From Tetrahymena thermophila SB210 (Eukaryota; Ciliophora; Oligohymenophorea; Hymenostomatida; Tetrahymenidae), in assembly GCF_000189635.1 (NCBI RefSeq), contig NW_002476420.1:534625-598624 (forward strand): 64,000 nt of DNA, read 5' to 3'. Shown in pieces: positions 11,555-25,672 of this stretch. Position 1 is the first letter of the stretch. Each line of letters opens with the position of its first letter. The position numbers were made by a program, and so were the translations under genes. The notes beneath the pieces were generated by a model. That model was not told the DNA's origin, ran no database searches, and saw nothing but the letters and a program-made list of their open reading frames with translations.

Positions 11555-12912
11555 GTAAATAATTTATTGTTAAATTATGATTGACGAATCAATTCTATTT
11601 TTTATTAAAAATTTTTTTGGCAAAAAATAATAATATAATCTTAATGAAGAGATAATAATATTGTTAAAAAATAATATTCTTAAAATGATGGAGTTAGTTA
11701 TCTAAAAATTTAATACTTGAATAAATGGTTATTCTTTTTTAATTATTTCAAAGATCATTAAAAATACGAAAATAAAATATTTTTTTTTTAATATTTAATA
11801 AAAGCTTTTAAAAATATGAAATATATTTATTAATATTATTTTATTTTATTTATTATTAAAAAAAAAATAAAGAAAGATATTTGGCGATGTTTGTTTAAAT
11901 ATTTTGAAATATTTGACTTAATATTTTTCACTTTTAATTAAAAATTATGATAAATTTATATAGATTATTTGTTTTCTTCAAAATTGTTTTTAAATTGTGT
12001 AAAATAATTATGTATTTTGTATATTTAAAAATTATTAAAATAAATTTACGGATTAAATGATTAATGATTTTATTATTTTTGTAGAAAACAGTATTTTGTT
12101 ACTAACATATGTTTATTATTTTAAGATTTCAGATTTTATTTATTTATACATATTTAAACCCCTTTTTATGGATGAGAAAAAAATAACAAAAACAAAAAAC
12201 TAATGGCTATTGAGGATTTTAAATTTTATTTCAATCAAGCTAATTAATTTTGTCCACAAAAATCGTAATTGATTTCATATTTAAAAGAATAAAATATGAT
12301 AAATATTTATTATTATGTAGCAGTTATTATAAATAAAAACATAATGGAAGATAAAAATTAGATATACGTTAATATGTTTATTCAAAAGTGGTTTGTTGGA
12401 TTTGAAACAAAATCTTTTATTATATATATATATATATCTTTAAAACCGTTGGTTTATAGCTTGTTTTATTAAAATGAGTAAATGAGCTACTAATCCATAC
12501 ATAAATCAGTCAATTATTAATTTATTTATATTTTATTTTATTTTGAAGATTCCCCTTTAAAATTTTCAAATTATAAAAAAAGAAATCTTGGTTTTTGCTG
12601 CTTAGGCTATTCTTATTTAATTCGTTGATTTTTGAGATGAAGGATGATTAAAAGTAAAGCCTTCAAAAGTGAATGAAGTTATTATATAGTGAATTTATAA
12701 ATGTTCAATAATTATCTTTATATTTTTAGTATTGCGAATGATAAGCAACAACTATATTTTGTTAAAATAATTAAAATCTTAAGGAAAAAAAAAGAAATTA
12801 TTCAATTAATTAATAACAGCAACAATCAATCAACCAGCAATAAGAATAATAAATAATAAATATATAAAAATAGGTTTAGGAGTTAATTATTTGTATTTAT
12901 TAGCTTTCTCCC
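11555..12912. other. Intergenic, AT-rich
   Basis: No gene seen. Includes a short (TA)n run near 12420-12437. The last part is presumably the promoter and 5' UTR of the kelch gene. Confidence 0.5.
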
Positions 12913-15659
12913 ATGAATTATCAGTATTTGCCTCAGCCTAGCCAAAAGTTAAATAGTGTAATTAATTACTTTTTGTATGAAGTTTCTTAAAATTATTTTC
13001 TCTACGTTTTGGACAGTTAAAAGTCAATATCATTGAAATTACTCTATGCATTATTCACTTTAATAACTTTGCATTTTAACAAAAAGGGATAAATTAAATA
13101 GTTTCAAAATAGCCAACCTGTAGGAAGCAATCACTAAAATAGCTATATTTAGGATTTAAATTAATGCAAAGAACATCCAAATGAGTTAATAACTAATTTT
13201 TGCAGCTGCTTAGAGTGCTTAAAGCCTCTTTGTCCAGAATGTGTGACTATCCATAACCAACAGCATAAATAGCAAAGAACATATGCAGAAATCGAAACCA
13301 TTCGTAGCGTTAAATAAAGATGCGAAACAAAGCTTCTAAGTGCTGTTAATTTATTAGAATAGTAAATAAATAACTGCGAAAGAGCTCTTTCTGTTCCTGA
13401 AGGATCTTTGGATGATAACATTTAAATGCTAAGACGTTATAGGAAAAGAATAGATGATGTGATTGATACACATTTTAAGACAATAGAAGAATAAATAGTA
13501 CAAAATATGAAAGAGTTAAAAACAAGAATAACAAATTTCGAGCCTACGTTTGCTAAAATGAAGTAAATGTTTAAATTTGTTATTTTTTTTGTTAAATTTT
13601 TGAAGAAATAAAAACAAGTTAATATAAATTCGTATAAAATATTGTTAAGCAAAGTATTTTATAATAAACTAGTTAATCTATTGATTGATGTACGGTATTA
13701 AATTAAGCAAAAATAAATAAATATTAAAATATTCGAAAATATTAAAATATCCATCACAATAATTTTGAGAAATTTTGAATACATTTTAACTGAAAAACTC
13801 AAAACAAATTTTAATTGGAACTTGGACAGATATTTAACTTAAGCATAAATATTTAATTCAATTCAATGCATTTAGCAAATTTATTTTTAAAATATTTTTG
13901 AATAAAATAGAATAATAAAATTTACTTTCATTTAAATAATTTATTTTTGACAATTTTAAATTTTAATTATTTTTTTGAATGAAATAGGCAAGTCATTACA
14001 GAGTTTTAGAGTTTATGTTAGCTTTTAAATTCAAATGATTATGTTGATATTGTTCAAAAAATATGTTAAATGGATGTATAGCATATTATAGCAAAGCACA
14101 AAGGAGAGATAAATAAAATAGCCTCTTCATTAAGTTATGAGTGCTTACTCCCAAAATTGGATGACGCTCGCGTTTATTATCTCGTTGAGGAGTTAGAGAG
14201 AGTTGTATCTGTTAGAGTTGCTGATGTGTAAGATTAGCTTTAGATGAATTAATTTGCATAGAACAGTACATAGAAATCTCCTTAAAAATACTCTCCATAG
14301 TAAAATATATCTATGAAGTAGTCCAACACAAATTATAATCCTTAGCAATAGCAAATTTATTAAAATAATAACATAAGTATAAACCATTCAAAATCAGGTT
14401 AGCAATTTTAAAGTATTCAAAATGATAACGAGTCTTAAAGATAATTTGTTTCAGCCAATTAATCGTAGCAGTAAAAGTACCAACAACAACAACAACTTTA
14501 AAATTAAATGATTTAGAATGAAATTTTTCAAATAACTGCTAACGATTACTTTGATAAGAAGTCTCTGAGAAAGTTCTTGCATTTCTTTTAGAACGATGAC
14601 AATAAATTACATTATATAGATTTAACTGAGTTAGATAATTATGATTTAAAGGAAACGGCAAAATCGAGTAATCCTAGCAATTTATCTAGTAAAAGAGTGG
14701 CAGGGATTGATCAAATTTATAACATTGTAACAATTGATCTTAAAATATCATTTAGAATACCTTCATTCCACAAATCTATAGCTACTCCTATTGGAGAGCT
14801 ATTTCTTACAGGAGGAACTATACCTGATGGTCAAATGAATAAGAGTGGCTGGATTTACCAATATGATTGGTAAAATTAGAGTCTCATATAGCTTTCCAGC
14901 ATGAATCATCCTCGTAGTTCACATGGTATAGCATATTTAGCAGGTAAAATTTATGTCGTAGGAGGTTACGAACACAAACATGTTATGACTAAAAGATGTG
15001 AAAGATTTAATCTATTGACTAAAAAGTGGGAAATGATATCTAATTTGAACTACGCTGCAACATCTTTGTCCTTGTGCAGCTTCAATGGAAGGTATCTCTT
15101 CAAATTTGGAGGAATAGGAGAAGGATATGACAATCATCTCCTTAGTCCATATATAGAAAGGTATGATCAATTAACAGATTCTTGGGAGGTGATTGATCCT
15201 AAGCTAAGTTAAGTTCATAAATTGAATAAGATAGGATTCAACTTTGGTCTGCTAAGTACATCTGCCTCAATATAAATAAACAAAACAGATATATTTGTTT
15301 TTGGTGGTTATCACGAAGATAATTCTGGATCAAACTAATCCTTTATTTTATAAGTTATTGATGAAGATTAAAATTAGAATGATGAAGAAGAAAAAGGTTA
15401 CGATGATTAACAACATTAATACGATTACTAGGGATAGAATTAAATGTATAAAAACGAGGTTTCTTCTTAGTATTTTATAAAAAACATTAATTCTAAGCTT
15501 CTCCCTAATTCAGAAGCATTTTGGAATAACGTGCCAATAATCTTTAACAAAAAGGTGTATGCTCTTTAAAACATAGCAGGAGAAAATTCAGATAATTGCC
15601 TTGAAAATGAAAGAAAAATATTAGCTTTTAATGAACGTGAATGGAAAGCTCTAAATTGA
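12913..15659 (+). CDS. B-box zinc-finger and kelch-repeat protein
   Basis: Exons 12913-13562 and 13988-15659 give 773 residues, with intron GTAAATG...AAATAG joining in phase 2 and a TGA stop. A second probable intron, 12958-13101 (GTAATTAA...AAATAG, 144 bp, phase 0, no TGA), would shorten the protein to 725 residues; it encodes an odd hydrophobic stretch. Residues 85-118 form a B-box (CKEH, FCSCLEC, LCPEC, HNQQH). An acidic and basic coiled segment follows (LLEQQINNCERAL to KELKTRITNFE), then a Gln/Asn-rich linker. The C-terminal half has about four kelch blades: LFLTGG, IYVVGGY with CERFNLLTKKWEMI, LFKFGG with IERYDQLTDSWEVI, and IFVFGGYHED. No RING is visible, so this is a TRIM-like binding protein rather than a clear ubiquitin ligase. 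Substrates are unknown. Confidence 0.82.
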
Positions 15660-17053
15660 GAGAATGTAAATTTGGTGTTTTTGACTGAAATAAATCCAGA
15701 AATTAAAAACCCAAACCAAAGAAAGAAGTTTTTTAAATTTCTGAATAAAATTTATTAAAAAACAATTAAATTTTGAATAAACTACAAAAAAATGCATCTA
15801 TCTATCTATATGCGCCATCCTATTTATTACAATCTTAGGGTTTTTGTGCTATAATATTTCTAAATTAAAACTATATAAGTAGATATTCAAGCAGATTGAT
15901 TATTATAATAATTTGCCAAAATCAACAATAATTAATTAATTAAATAAATAAATTAATATTAAAAATCTAGTTGTAATTTTCTTAAAATTCAGTTAGTTAA
16001 TTAAGTCAGCGTATGTTATTTATGTACATATTATATTCATTTTATTTTTAAAAACTTATAACGATATTATTTGATTGATAACCTTTTTATTATTTTGGGT
16101 CAAATAAATATTTTTGGTAATATTTAAATTTTTTTTACTTTAGAATGGAATAAATACAAAATTTATAAAAATTATTATTTGTCAAGTTGAAAAAAGTAAA
16201 AACTTAAAGATTTAAAAAAATATAATTGTGGTTTAATTGGTTTAACAAATCTTTAAATTCTCATTAATATATTTTATTATTAAAACAAGCAAATAAATAA
16301 ATGCTTTTTTAAAATTAGTATACGAAGCTTTTTTAAGTTTTCAATAATTTTAAAAATGAAAAAATTAAGGATTTTACTTTTATAAACTCAATTTTTCTAA
16401 ATAAAATATTAATAATTTTATAATTAGTATTTTATGAAAATATCCCTTTTATTTCTTTGATATTCTTTTGTTTAGTTTTTTAAAATGTTTAATTTTTAGC
16501 TTAGAAAAGAAAGAAAATTTATAACAAATTCTTATAATTTTCTTCATTCAAATAAATAAATAATATTTAGAATATTTAAGTCATAAATTTATTAGAATAT
16601 TTATGAATATAATGTAGTAATTTATTTTTAGGTTGATTCTATCTTAAAAATAAAATATATGTTTCGATATATGCTTAATAAATACAAAAGTATTTTAATT
16701 TTATAAGTACTGTACACTAAATAAAATTCATCTTATTAAACTATACAATTCTGCTTTGAAATGAGAGGATGTAATTTGTTTATCATCAATCGTGCAACTA
16801 TAGGGAACGATCAGATAAAAATTAATTAATTTTTTGATAACAACTAATTAGCAAAAAATAAAGCAAGCAGGCAATCAACTAGACCAAGTTATTAATTAAA
16901 AATTTTAAATAGTATTAAAGATAGAAAGAGATATAAACAAAAAGAAAGTTTGATAATAAATACAATATATTATATTTTAATACCAACTCAATAAATTCCA
17001 TATTTTTCAAAAATAAAGCAGAGAGAAAAAGGAAAAAATAAATTTTAAGGTGA
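15660..17053. other. Intergenic, AT-rich
   Basis: No gene seen. Holds the 3' flank of the kelch gene and the 5' flank of ATG2. An in-frame TGA lies directly before the ATG2 start. Confidence 0.5.
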
Positions 17054-20000
17054 ATGAATAGAATTAAAGATGGCATTTTTAGCTTTATTGGAGGATTAGC
17101 TGGAATTTTGCCTTCATTTAATCCAATAGTAGAAACACTTGTTAAAAACATAGTTTAGAAATATCTTGGTCAGTATGTAGATATCAAATAGTTTCAATTG
17201 AAATCAATTTAAGACATTTCTCTTGAAAATGTAATTTTTATTAGAAAGATAGCAGAAATTTTGAACTCAATTAAAATGAATTTTAAAATTTTTACTTTAA
17301 ATTTGATTTGAAATTGAAAATTATTTATTTTATTTTTCAACAATTATTAATTTTATTATTTTGTTTACATTGATATTAATAAATGTCATTAGGTTAATCT
17401 TAAAATTGAAGAAATCAATTCAAAGATTTTGTATAAGTCTCCATTTATAATGACTTATGGTTAGATCGGAAAAATGAAAATTTAAATTCCCATCCAAGAT
17501 TTGCTAACAAAGTAAAGTAAAGCTGAAATTAATTAAGTAGAAATTCATTTGAGACCTAATGGAAAAAATATTTCTCACAATTATTTCAGAAAGCAAGAAA
17601 ACAAAGAAAAATCTGATACATAAAAGCTGTAGGAAAATGAGGATTATGATCCAAATAAAGTTAATGAATTAAAAAATATTCTACTTAAAGTAGCTTTAAC
17701 TAGTAAAGTTAGTGTGAAAGATTTAGTGGTAAAAATATTTCTCTAATCAACAATGAGCAGCAATTCTTCAGAAGAAGTCTACTTTATGTTAAGAATATCT
17801 GAAATTACAAGCAATGAAGAAAGCAAAAAAAATTGTCTAGACAATAGTTAAGTTAAATTTGATTTTATGGAATAATCATAAATTAGCATGACTATGGTTG
17901 GTAATCCTCCAAATTTAAATCATAATCCAAGCTCTGTAGACTCTGTTCCATCATTTAATCTTAAAGTATCAAATATCAATTTATTTATATTAAAAGATTC
18001 CAGTCTTAACCCTCAAGAATTTTACAATCTTTAAGCAAAAGCGCATCATTAAGATGATTTTAAAAGTAATTTTAGATAATTATTTTTTTTAAATAAATAC
18101 AATAATTATTGAATTATAATAAATGAAAAGGCAATAGTAGCAGCAGCAATGTAAAATAATTATAAAAAGAAATGAAATTTCCTTACCAATATCCACCTCA
18201 TAATCATCCAACAAATATATTGTATGTGCCAAATATTTTTTTAGATGCTGTTTATAATTAGAGAGAAAATGATATTTAATTAACGACTGAATTAAATTCA
18301 TTTGAAATAATGATTGAACCTTACTAATTAAAGGTTATTTGGAAAATAATTGAAATTATAGAATGCTGGTAAAAATAAATTAAATGTCTTCAATTACTTT
18401 TGATCACAAAAGACGAAAAAATTAAAGAAATTATTATCGAAAATAATAAAAATTGGACTAACGAGTAAGAGAGTTAAATAAAAAATAATGAAATTAATTA
18501 AAACAATTTAATTGAAGAGAGTTTTGTGGAAGATTTACTTTAAAAGACTGTTGTTGAAATGGAGAAGTCTCATCAAAGAGATAGCAAGTAGCTTTTTAAC
18601 TTTTAAAATAGTTAGCAAGAGAAACCTAGTAATCAGTCTTTTTTTAACTAATCTATACTAGTTTAAAATAATTAATTACCTCACTTTGGTCTAAATAGAA
18701 AATAAGCAGAGTTAGAAAATTCTGATTTCGAGTCAAGTGTTATCTTTAATAAAAGTTAGCTGGGTAAGATAATTGAAGTTAATGTTGAATAAAAATCTAA
18801 TGCAAATACTATTTCAGTTAAGTTTTTGCTTAGCAAATGTTGCATTTACGTTTTAAAGGGTAGTGAAAGAAAAATAGATTAAAATACTTCAATTGAGTAT
18901 TCGAGAGAGTGGAAATACTCTAAAAAAAGATCATTAATTTCTTAACTTTAATAAAATGAATAAGAAAATTTAGATAATTAAAATATTTTTGGCAACAACA
19001 CTTTCAATTAAGTTAAAAAACCTGTAAATATGCATATTCCATGCAGTTATTACATGTTAAAGATTGCTAATTTGGAATTTAACTTTTAAAAAGATAATTA
19101 TGTCAAAAAATTTGATGCAGATATGAGATCTTTCGAGCTTATGGATGTTTTGTTGATCAATCATGACCCTAAATAAAGTCATCACAGATTTTAGCACTTT
19201 AAATTTCACCATTAGAAACAATAATATTAAAAATAAAATAGTCAAATAAAAGATGGCCTTTAGGATAAAATTTCTTCAACTTTCTGGAAAAGCTAATAAA
19301 AAGATCTTGAATTTCAAGACGAACGAAAGACAGAAAGCAATTATCTGATTAAATATTAAATAGATAAGCAGTCTCATTATTGCGTTAATTACATAATTTA
19401 CTATAACTGCAAATAAAATAGATAAAAGAAAGAGAAAATTAGCAAAAGCGAAGATTTAAAAATACATAGCATAATTAATGATTTCTGGAACACTGAGAAA
19501 AAAGAGAGGAAAGAGAGATGTAAAAATATTCAAAATGCTAAAAAAAGAGAAGAGGAAAGTTTATACGAATTTAATATGAGATAATTTTACCCTAATAGCT
19601 ATAACAAGCTCATAGGTAAATCTGAGGATGAAAGCTCTCAAAATATGCTGTAGAAAGGAAGTAATAACACCTCTCAGCATAAGTTTTTTACGATGACTTA
19701 AAAAATTAGAAGCATTCCTATGAATTAAAAAAGTAATTTAAAGGAAAAACAAGAAGAGGAGATTTAATCTGATGAATTATGTGCTAATTTTTTTTTGGAT
19801 AAATTGTTTATTAACTTAGATATGAAGATTATGCATGACGTAGCATTGATATAGTGTCCGTTATCAAAATATGCTCATTATCATGAAAAAATATGCTAAG
19901 ATTTAGATTAGAAAATTCCTAAATATGAAATACCAAGAGAAATAAAAAAGCTTCTTAAATCTTTAAATAAAAATGTCCTAGAATTTGATATTAAATTGAA

Positions 20001-23000
20001 TTTAATCAGTTGTAATTTGCTAACATATGGGTTTAAAAATTTTTATATTTCATCTTCTGAAGTTGATAATATTTATAGCAATTATGCAAAATGGGGATGT
20101 TTATGCGAAGTCACTGATTAGCAACAAATTTGTAAAAAGTCAAATTGTTTTGAAGAATTAAAAAACTAAAGAGGCAGCTATAAACCTCACTATCTAAATA
20201 TTACATGGGTTAATCCAGAAATTCTTTTTGTCCAGAAAAAAGATGTCAACATTAATTTTAACGAAATAAACATTTTCTCAGTAAACTTTCAAACTGAAGA
20301 GTTTCATAAAATCATCCACATTGGAAGAAATTTTGTGTTAACTTAGCAGAACATGGAGAATCATTTTGAGCTTACCTATCCATCTATTTTAAAGTACAGA
20401 GTATAAAGAGAAGGATAAAAAGAAGTCCTTGAAACGTTATCATAATAAATTATTGAAACAAGTGAAGTAGAAAAGAAATTAGATGTTTAAAATTTAAAAA
20501 AATAGCAATAATAATAAAGTAATCAATTAATTTTTTATTTAAATTTGATAGTAAATTAATTCTTTTTAGGTTAAATTATTTGTTTTTTTAAATATAAATT
20601 CAGGTGGTGGTGAAAGATAAAATGAGAAAGAAGAAAAAAAATCTCAAAAAAAAAGTGAAATATTTCACTAAAATAAGGGTAATAAGAATTAGTATGACGA
20701 CAGATTTTATCATGATAATGAGCAAAACCCTGATTTAAATAAGGTAAAAGTTGGCTTGAATATTGGTATTCCTATATTAGAACTATATATTTAAGATGAA
20801 GACTTAAATACTATTGGAGATATTGTATTTTCTTTACTAACTTTTATGAATTTAATTGATCAATTTAAGTACAAATCGGCCATTTATAAAAGTTTTTTTG
20901 AAAATCTTCAATAAAAAGCAATTTTATAAAGCGATAATATTTTAATAAGAATAATATGTTCAGAAGTAAATATCCATTACCAAAAATAAGATTTACAAGC
21001 TGAATAAAATCCTTTGAATCAATCTAAATCTTAAATTAGCTAGCGTTTTAGATTGCCAAAGGATTACTGCTTGCAATAGACTCTCATATTTCATATGAAA
21101 GATTTGGGATTAGAAGTTCTTTTTAATAAGGAAATAAAAAAAGAGGATGATATTAAGAATTTTAAGTTAGCTATGAAGATATCTATAGGTATCAACACTT
21201 TAATGGTAATAGACAACTCGCTCTCTAATTTAATAAGCTAAAGCTCTAATTCAAATATGGATTCACTCCAAAACGAGTCAAATATTATCGAAAATTTCCC
21301 AAAAAATATCCATCTGTTTAGAATTTAAAGTGTATTTTTGGGTATTATAAAGCAGGAAAATATTTTAATATATAAAATGAATCTCTCATAATAATCTTAA
21401 AATAGCTATCAGGAATTGTATAATTTGATGGCAAGCAGATAAGACGATGAGTTTGAAAATGATAATTCAACTAAAAACAACAATCAAAGTAATAAATCCA
21501 ATTTAAAAGCCAAAAAAATGATACTAGCTATAAAGATTTTGCAATAGAGAATAAATTCTTTAGATAATTAGCTTAGTTTGCAAATGATATTTAAGAAGAA
21601 GCAGCATGAAAAACCATTTAGAGAAGCAAAATCTAAATAATAACTTGATTTTAGAGGATTGTGTTTAAACTAAAGTGTTATTTCGCTTTTACCTTTAAGC
21701 TAATCTAAACTGGTTCTTCACTTCTTTGAAAGTATTCAAAAATTTATGCTTAATGATAAAATAAATAGTGATATAATGGTGAAGAATGAATTCAAGGAAT
21801 ATGTCTTTAGAGATTTCATACTTTTTAGAGATGTCAAGATTGATATATTCCCTACTCCTTCATGCCAACTTTATAGTAATTTTGGGTAACTTCTTACTAA
21901 TGAAGTGCTTGAATTTATAAGCCAAAATAATAATTTCAATCTAAGTGATAGATTTATGTCCAATTACAGAGCTGTGCTGAGTATTGAAAAACTGCATATT
22001 TAAAAATTCTAGAGACGAGAATAGCGAAACTGCTCAAAATAAATTCAAATAAACTAAAAGGATTATGATAATGAAGAATAATTTTATGAGAAAGTAGAAG
22101 AAAAAATAAAATAATAAAATAAAGTTGAAAAATTATTAGATGTTTTAGACCTAAAAATCAGTAAAATTCAACTAGATTTTCTTTATCAGAAAGATTTCAA
22201 TACATCAATTGATCCTTTCATGATAGATTTTATGTTTACAAATAATTCAGATTAAGCTATTCAATCGATGGGATTTTCTAAAATTGGTATTATATTTGAT
22301 TTAGAATTGAATAAGCTGAATACTGAAATTTTGTAGCTCAAAGTAGATGGTATTTAATTAGGATTCTTTTCAGATACTCTAGCAAAGCTTCCTTATTTTA
22401 TAGATGTCCTCATTTTTTCTTTAAAATATAATCAAGAGCAAAATAAATATATTTTAGAAGCAATCGATTAGGCAAAAGCTGCAATTGACTAAAAAGATCT
22501 AGAAGTATAAATGGCTATTTATAAAACTAAGATTTAAAATATTTATAAAAATAATAATTATCATCCATTTTATCCTTCAGATGGCATTGAAGTCTCATCA
22601 CAATTGAATAAAAGTGTTTTCTAAATGAATTTTTAAAATGAAGGAAGGAGTAATCTTCTTGAATAGCCAGTTAAAGAGGTGGAATAAGAAAATGATGAAA
22701 ACGAAGAAGAACAGAAAAAAGGTTATCACAAATTGGAGATGAGCAATTCTTCTTAGTTTGAATAATTTGATGAGTCGTTTGAAAAAATTGATGGAGATGA
22801 ATATGTTATAGATGAAAAAAGTTTGAAAGAAAATAATAGAATTATAATAGACATTTAATTTGTTAAAATATTTTTGCAAGAAGGCCTTGGCTTTGATTTC
22901 ACTTCTGTTAATTCTAATTATAATGCTAACAAATAAATGTTTTTATCAAATTAAATACAGGCAAGCAATAAATAGCAAAGTTAAGATTAAAATATTTAAT

Positions 23001-24562
23001 AAAAAATCAAAGATTAAATGGAAAGTGATAGAAATTTAATATCATTCAAAAATAAACAAGAAAAAGATGAAGAAAAATCAATGAATTCTATTGATGCTGA
23101 CTCTAACTAAAACTAGATCAAATAATTAAATTTATAGAATTAAATTAAAGAAAATGAGTAAGAAGCATAGCAACAAAATTAAAATTAATGGCTAAAAGAA
23201 AGAGTAATAAACAACTATTTAGAAAAATAATAAACTTAAACTGTTTCAGACTAAAATATTCTTATTGTAAGGGAAAAAGCAGGAAAAAAATCAGCCGAAA
23301 GCTTACTTTTTAAGATAGAAAATATATTTTTTTAAATAAAATCTTTTGAAAAAAATGATTAAAATATAGAGAAACATGTTAGAGTAGATATTAATAAAAT
23401 TATAGCAGAGAACGGATTTTAAAAATATATTTGTTTGTCCACTGAAAAATAAAAAGATTCTTTGCTAGAGTAATTCCTTCACTTATCTTTCTATATCTAA
23501 ATATAAGAAAAGACAATAGTCAATAATGTATTAAAAGCTGACAACAGAAATGCAAATGTTGATAACTAAGCATAGTAGAAAATAAAATTAATAAACAACA
23601 CCATCAAATAAATAGATCTTTAAATGCATTAAATCATAAAAATAAGTCTATCTTCTCAAATTGCAGAAATGCTTAAGTAATTTTTCAAAAAATAAAGTTA
23701 AAAAGAAAAAAAAGAAACAAAAAAAATTTTAGAAGATAAATTTTAAAAAATATTAAACAAACACTCTATGAGATAATTTTCATTCAATGCAAATTATAGA
23801 AATGTCCAATTAATCAAAGATTTAATGCAAGAAAATTAACAAGAAAATTTTAGAATAGAAAAAATAACATCAATTGACGATTTATTTATCCCTGAAATTA
23901 ACATCTTTATTAGCAACAAAAGAGAAGGTAATAAATAATTCTTTTTTTCTTTTTTTGGCTTATTTGTTGTAAATCTATTTCAGAAAATATAAAAAAACTA
24001 ATTAATTATTTAATTTTTAATAGGATTCGATTTCTCAAGACTAGCTAAAGAAAATGGATATTTTTAGATAATAAATATTGGAGAATTCCATGAAATACAA
24101 GTTACTTTAGTTTAAGTGACTATTTATGATAAGAATATAGACGCAGTGGGTAAAGTTATTATTGATTAGTGGATGTAAGAGATTAAAGGAAATCAAAAAT
24201 GGCAAGTTGCATCTTAGTTACCCTTAATTAAAAATATAGTAAACATTGGTGAGGGAATATTTGATTTATTTTACTTGCCATATTCATATTATTAGCAAGG
24301 AATGAGTGTTTTAGATGGGACATATTAAGGTGTTAAAAAATTTGTTACTAACACGACATAAGAAAGTATAAATCTGACATCGGCTGTGTTCTCCTCACTA
24401 AGCTCATTGATTATGAAGAATGCTAAAGGTGCATCAAGTGTAATTAGTAAAGCTAAAAACTATGTAAATATTTTTATTCGTTTCATATAATTTTATAAAT
24501 ATTTTTTTATTAAATTTTAGTTTTCTGAAAGTAGTGATAAAAACAATTAAAACAATTTTTGA
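17054..24562 (+). CDS. ATG2: Autophagy-related protein 2 (ATG2), bridge-like lipid-transfer protein
   Basis: Six exons: 17054-17230, 17393-18065, 18170-20518, 20604-23927, 24024-24463 and 24521-24562, giving 2334 residues and a TGA stop. A TGA codon immediately precedes the ATG, fixing the start. Residues about 20-115 match the chorein_N module (IVQKYLGQYVDIKQFQLKS, then PFIMTYGQIGKMKIQIP and EVEIHLRP-like EIHLRPN). Residues about 2250-2310 match the ATG2 C-terminus (GEGIFDLFYLPYSYYQQG, then GTYQGVKKFVTNTTQ and ESINLTSAVF), comparable to the GI-DL--LP--QYR and G-FTRGAxSF-TSTA segments of ATG2. In the known family, ATG2 spans the ER and the growing phagophore and channels phospholipid with ATG9 and ATG18/WIPI. 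Long Gln/Asn/Lys-rich insertions make it longer than the usual 1600-2000 residues. The intron 2 acceptor (AAAAAG at 18169) was chosen because nearer AGs lead to a stop. Confidence 0.85.
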
Positions 24563-24889
24563 TGTTAATAAAACAAATAAATTAAAACAATATTTGAATT
24601 TTAAATAAAATATTTAAATAAAATTAATAATTTGTAATCAATGTATTTTATATATTTAAATTTTCTTTTGTAGGTTTGCATTAATAATTAATTATTAATT
24701 AATAATTCTTTATCATAGAAAGAAAGGTTAAATTATCCAATTCAATTTTCATGAATATTTCATTTTTAATGTAATATTTTCAAATTTAATACATAAAATT
24801 TAATTGACTTTATTTAATAAATTTATTTTGTTAATTTATTTATAAAATATCCAAAAACTACTAATTCAATTAATATTGCACAAGATAAG
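24563..24889. other. Short intergenic region between ATG2 and the Cys-rich gene
   Basis: 327 bp, very AT-rich, same-strand neighbours. It must hold the ATG2 3' end and the promoter of the next gene; no motif recognised. Confidence 0.5.
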
Positions 24890-25672
24890 ATGAAGATTCT
24901 TCACGTGTTTTTGGCAACATTGATAATTTTCAATTTAAGCTATTGCTCGCTTGACTATGATGAAGCAAAATATATCATACAGTATGAAAAAAAGTTAGAA
25001 AAGTGCATTAAAAATATTGGATTCTTTTCATGCACTACTTTAGGTAAGAATGTAGATGTTTAATAGAATTGCCTAAATGCTCTAAGAACTTATGAAAAAT
25101 GTCTTTATTCGACATGTTTTGATGCTGAGTACATAGAATTCAAATAAGGAGCTAGTTTTAATTATACTACGCAATATTATGACTATGCCTCCTAAAAATC
25201 AGGTGAATGCATGAGAGATCCTATTGTTATTAAGTATTCTAATAAATCTTAATCAACTAAAAATTATATTGAAGAAAAGTAAGACTGTTTTGATAGAAAT
25301 GCAGTTATATACGACCCTAATCAAAATTTAACTGACATAAATGAAACATAAGCATATTGCAAAGTTAAGAATCCTAAATGTGATACTTCCTGCTAATAGA
25401 ATGTATCTTCATTTGACTCTTGCATTGTTTAAGAAGAACAAAAGTTTATTGTTCAAAAGAACTTTTGGAATCTTTAATCCTAGCTATCTGATTTCAAGAA
25501 CTAGATTTTATCTATTTGTGCCAACAAAATGAAAGCTCAAATAAATTTTAGTCCTTAGTTTTAGACTTACGTTCACTGTATTTAAAAAAATCTTGATAAA
25601 AATTCAATCTAAATTTTATAAATCAATATAATTTTAATTTCTATTGCATTTTTATTTTCTTACATATTATGA
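24890..25672 (+). CDS. Secreted Cys-rich protein with probable GPI anchor
   Basis: Intronless, 260 residues, TGA stop. Signal peptide about 1-20 (MKILHVFLATLIIFNLSYCS). The mature part has spaced cysteines in helical-looking repeats (LEKCIKN, FFSCTT, NCLNALRTYEKC, STCFD, GECMRD, QDCFD, YCKVKNPKCDTSC, DSCIV, SICANKMK, VHCIQK). It ends with a hydrophobic segment, INIILISIAFLFSYIL, with no basic tail after it, typical of a GPI-attachment signal. N-glycosylation motifs are present (NYT, NKS, NLT, NET). It precedes the large eight-Cys family and shares its plan of signal peptide, Cys domain and GPI signal, but has no Lys/Glu repeat. It may be a distant relative; I do not recognise the family. Confidence 0.78.

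Noticed and set aside
13437-13652. Minus-strand frames over the kelch gene first exon and intron
   Set aside because: Antisense shadows; the plus strand has the B-box and coiled segment.
16915-17151. Short minus-strand frame over the ATG2 start
   Set aside because: Hydrophobic AT-rich shadow overlapping ATG2 exon 1; no support.
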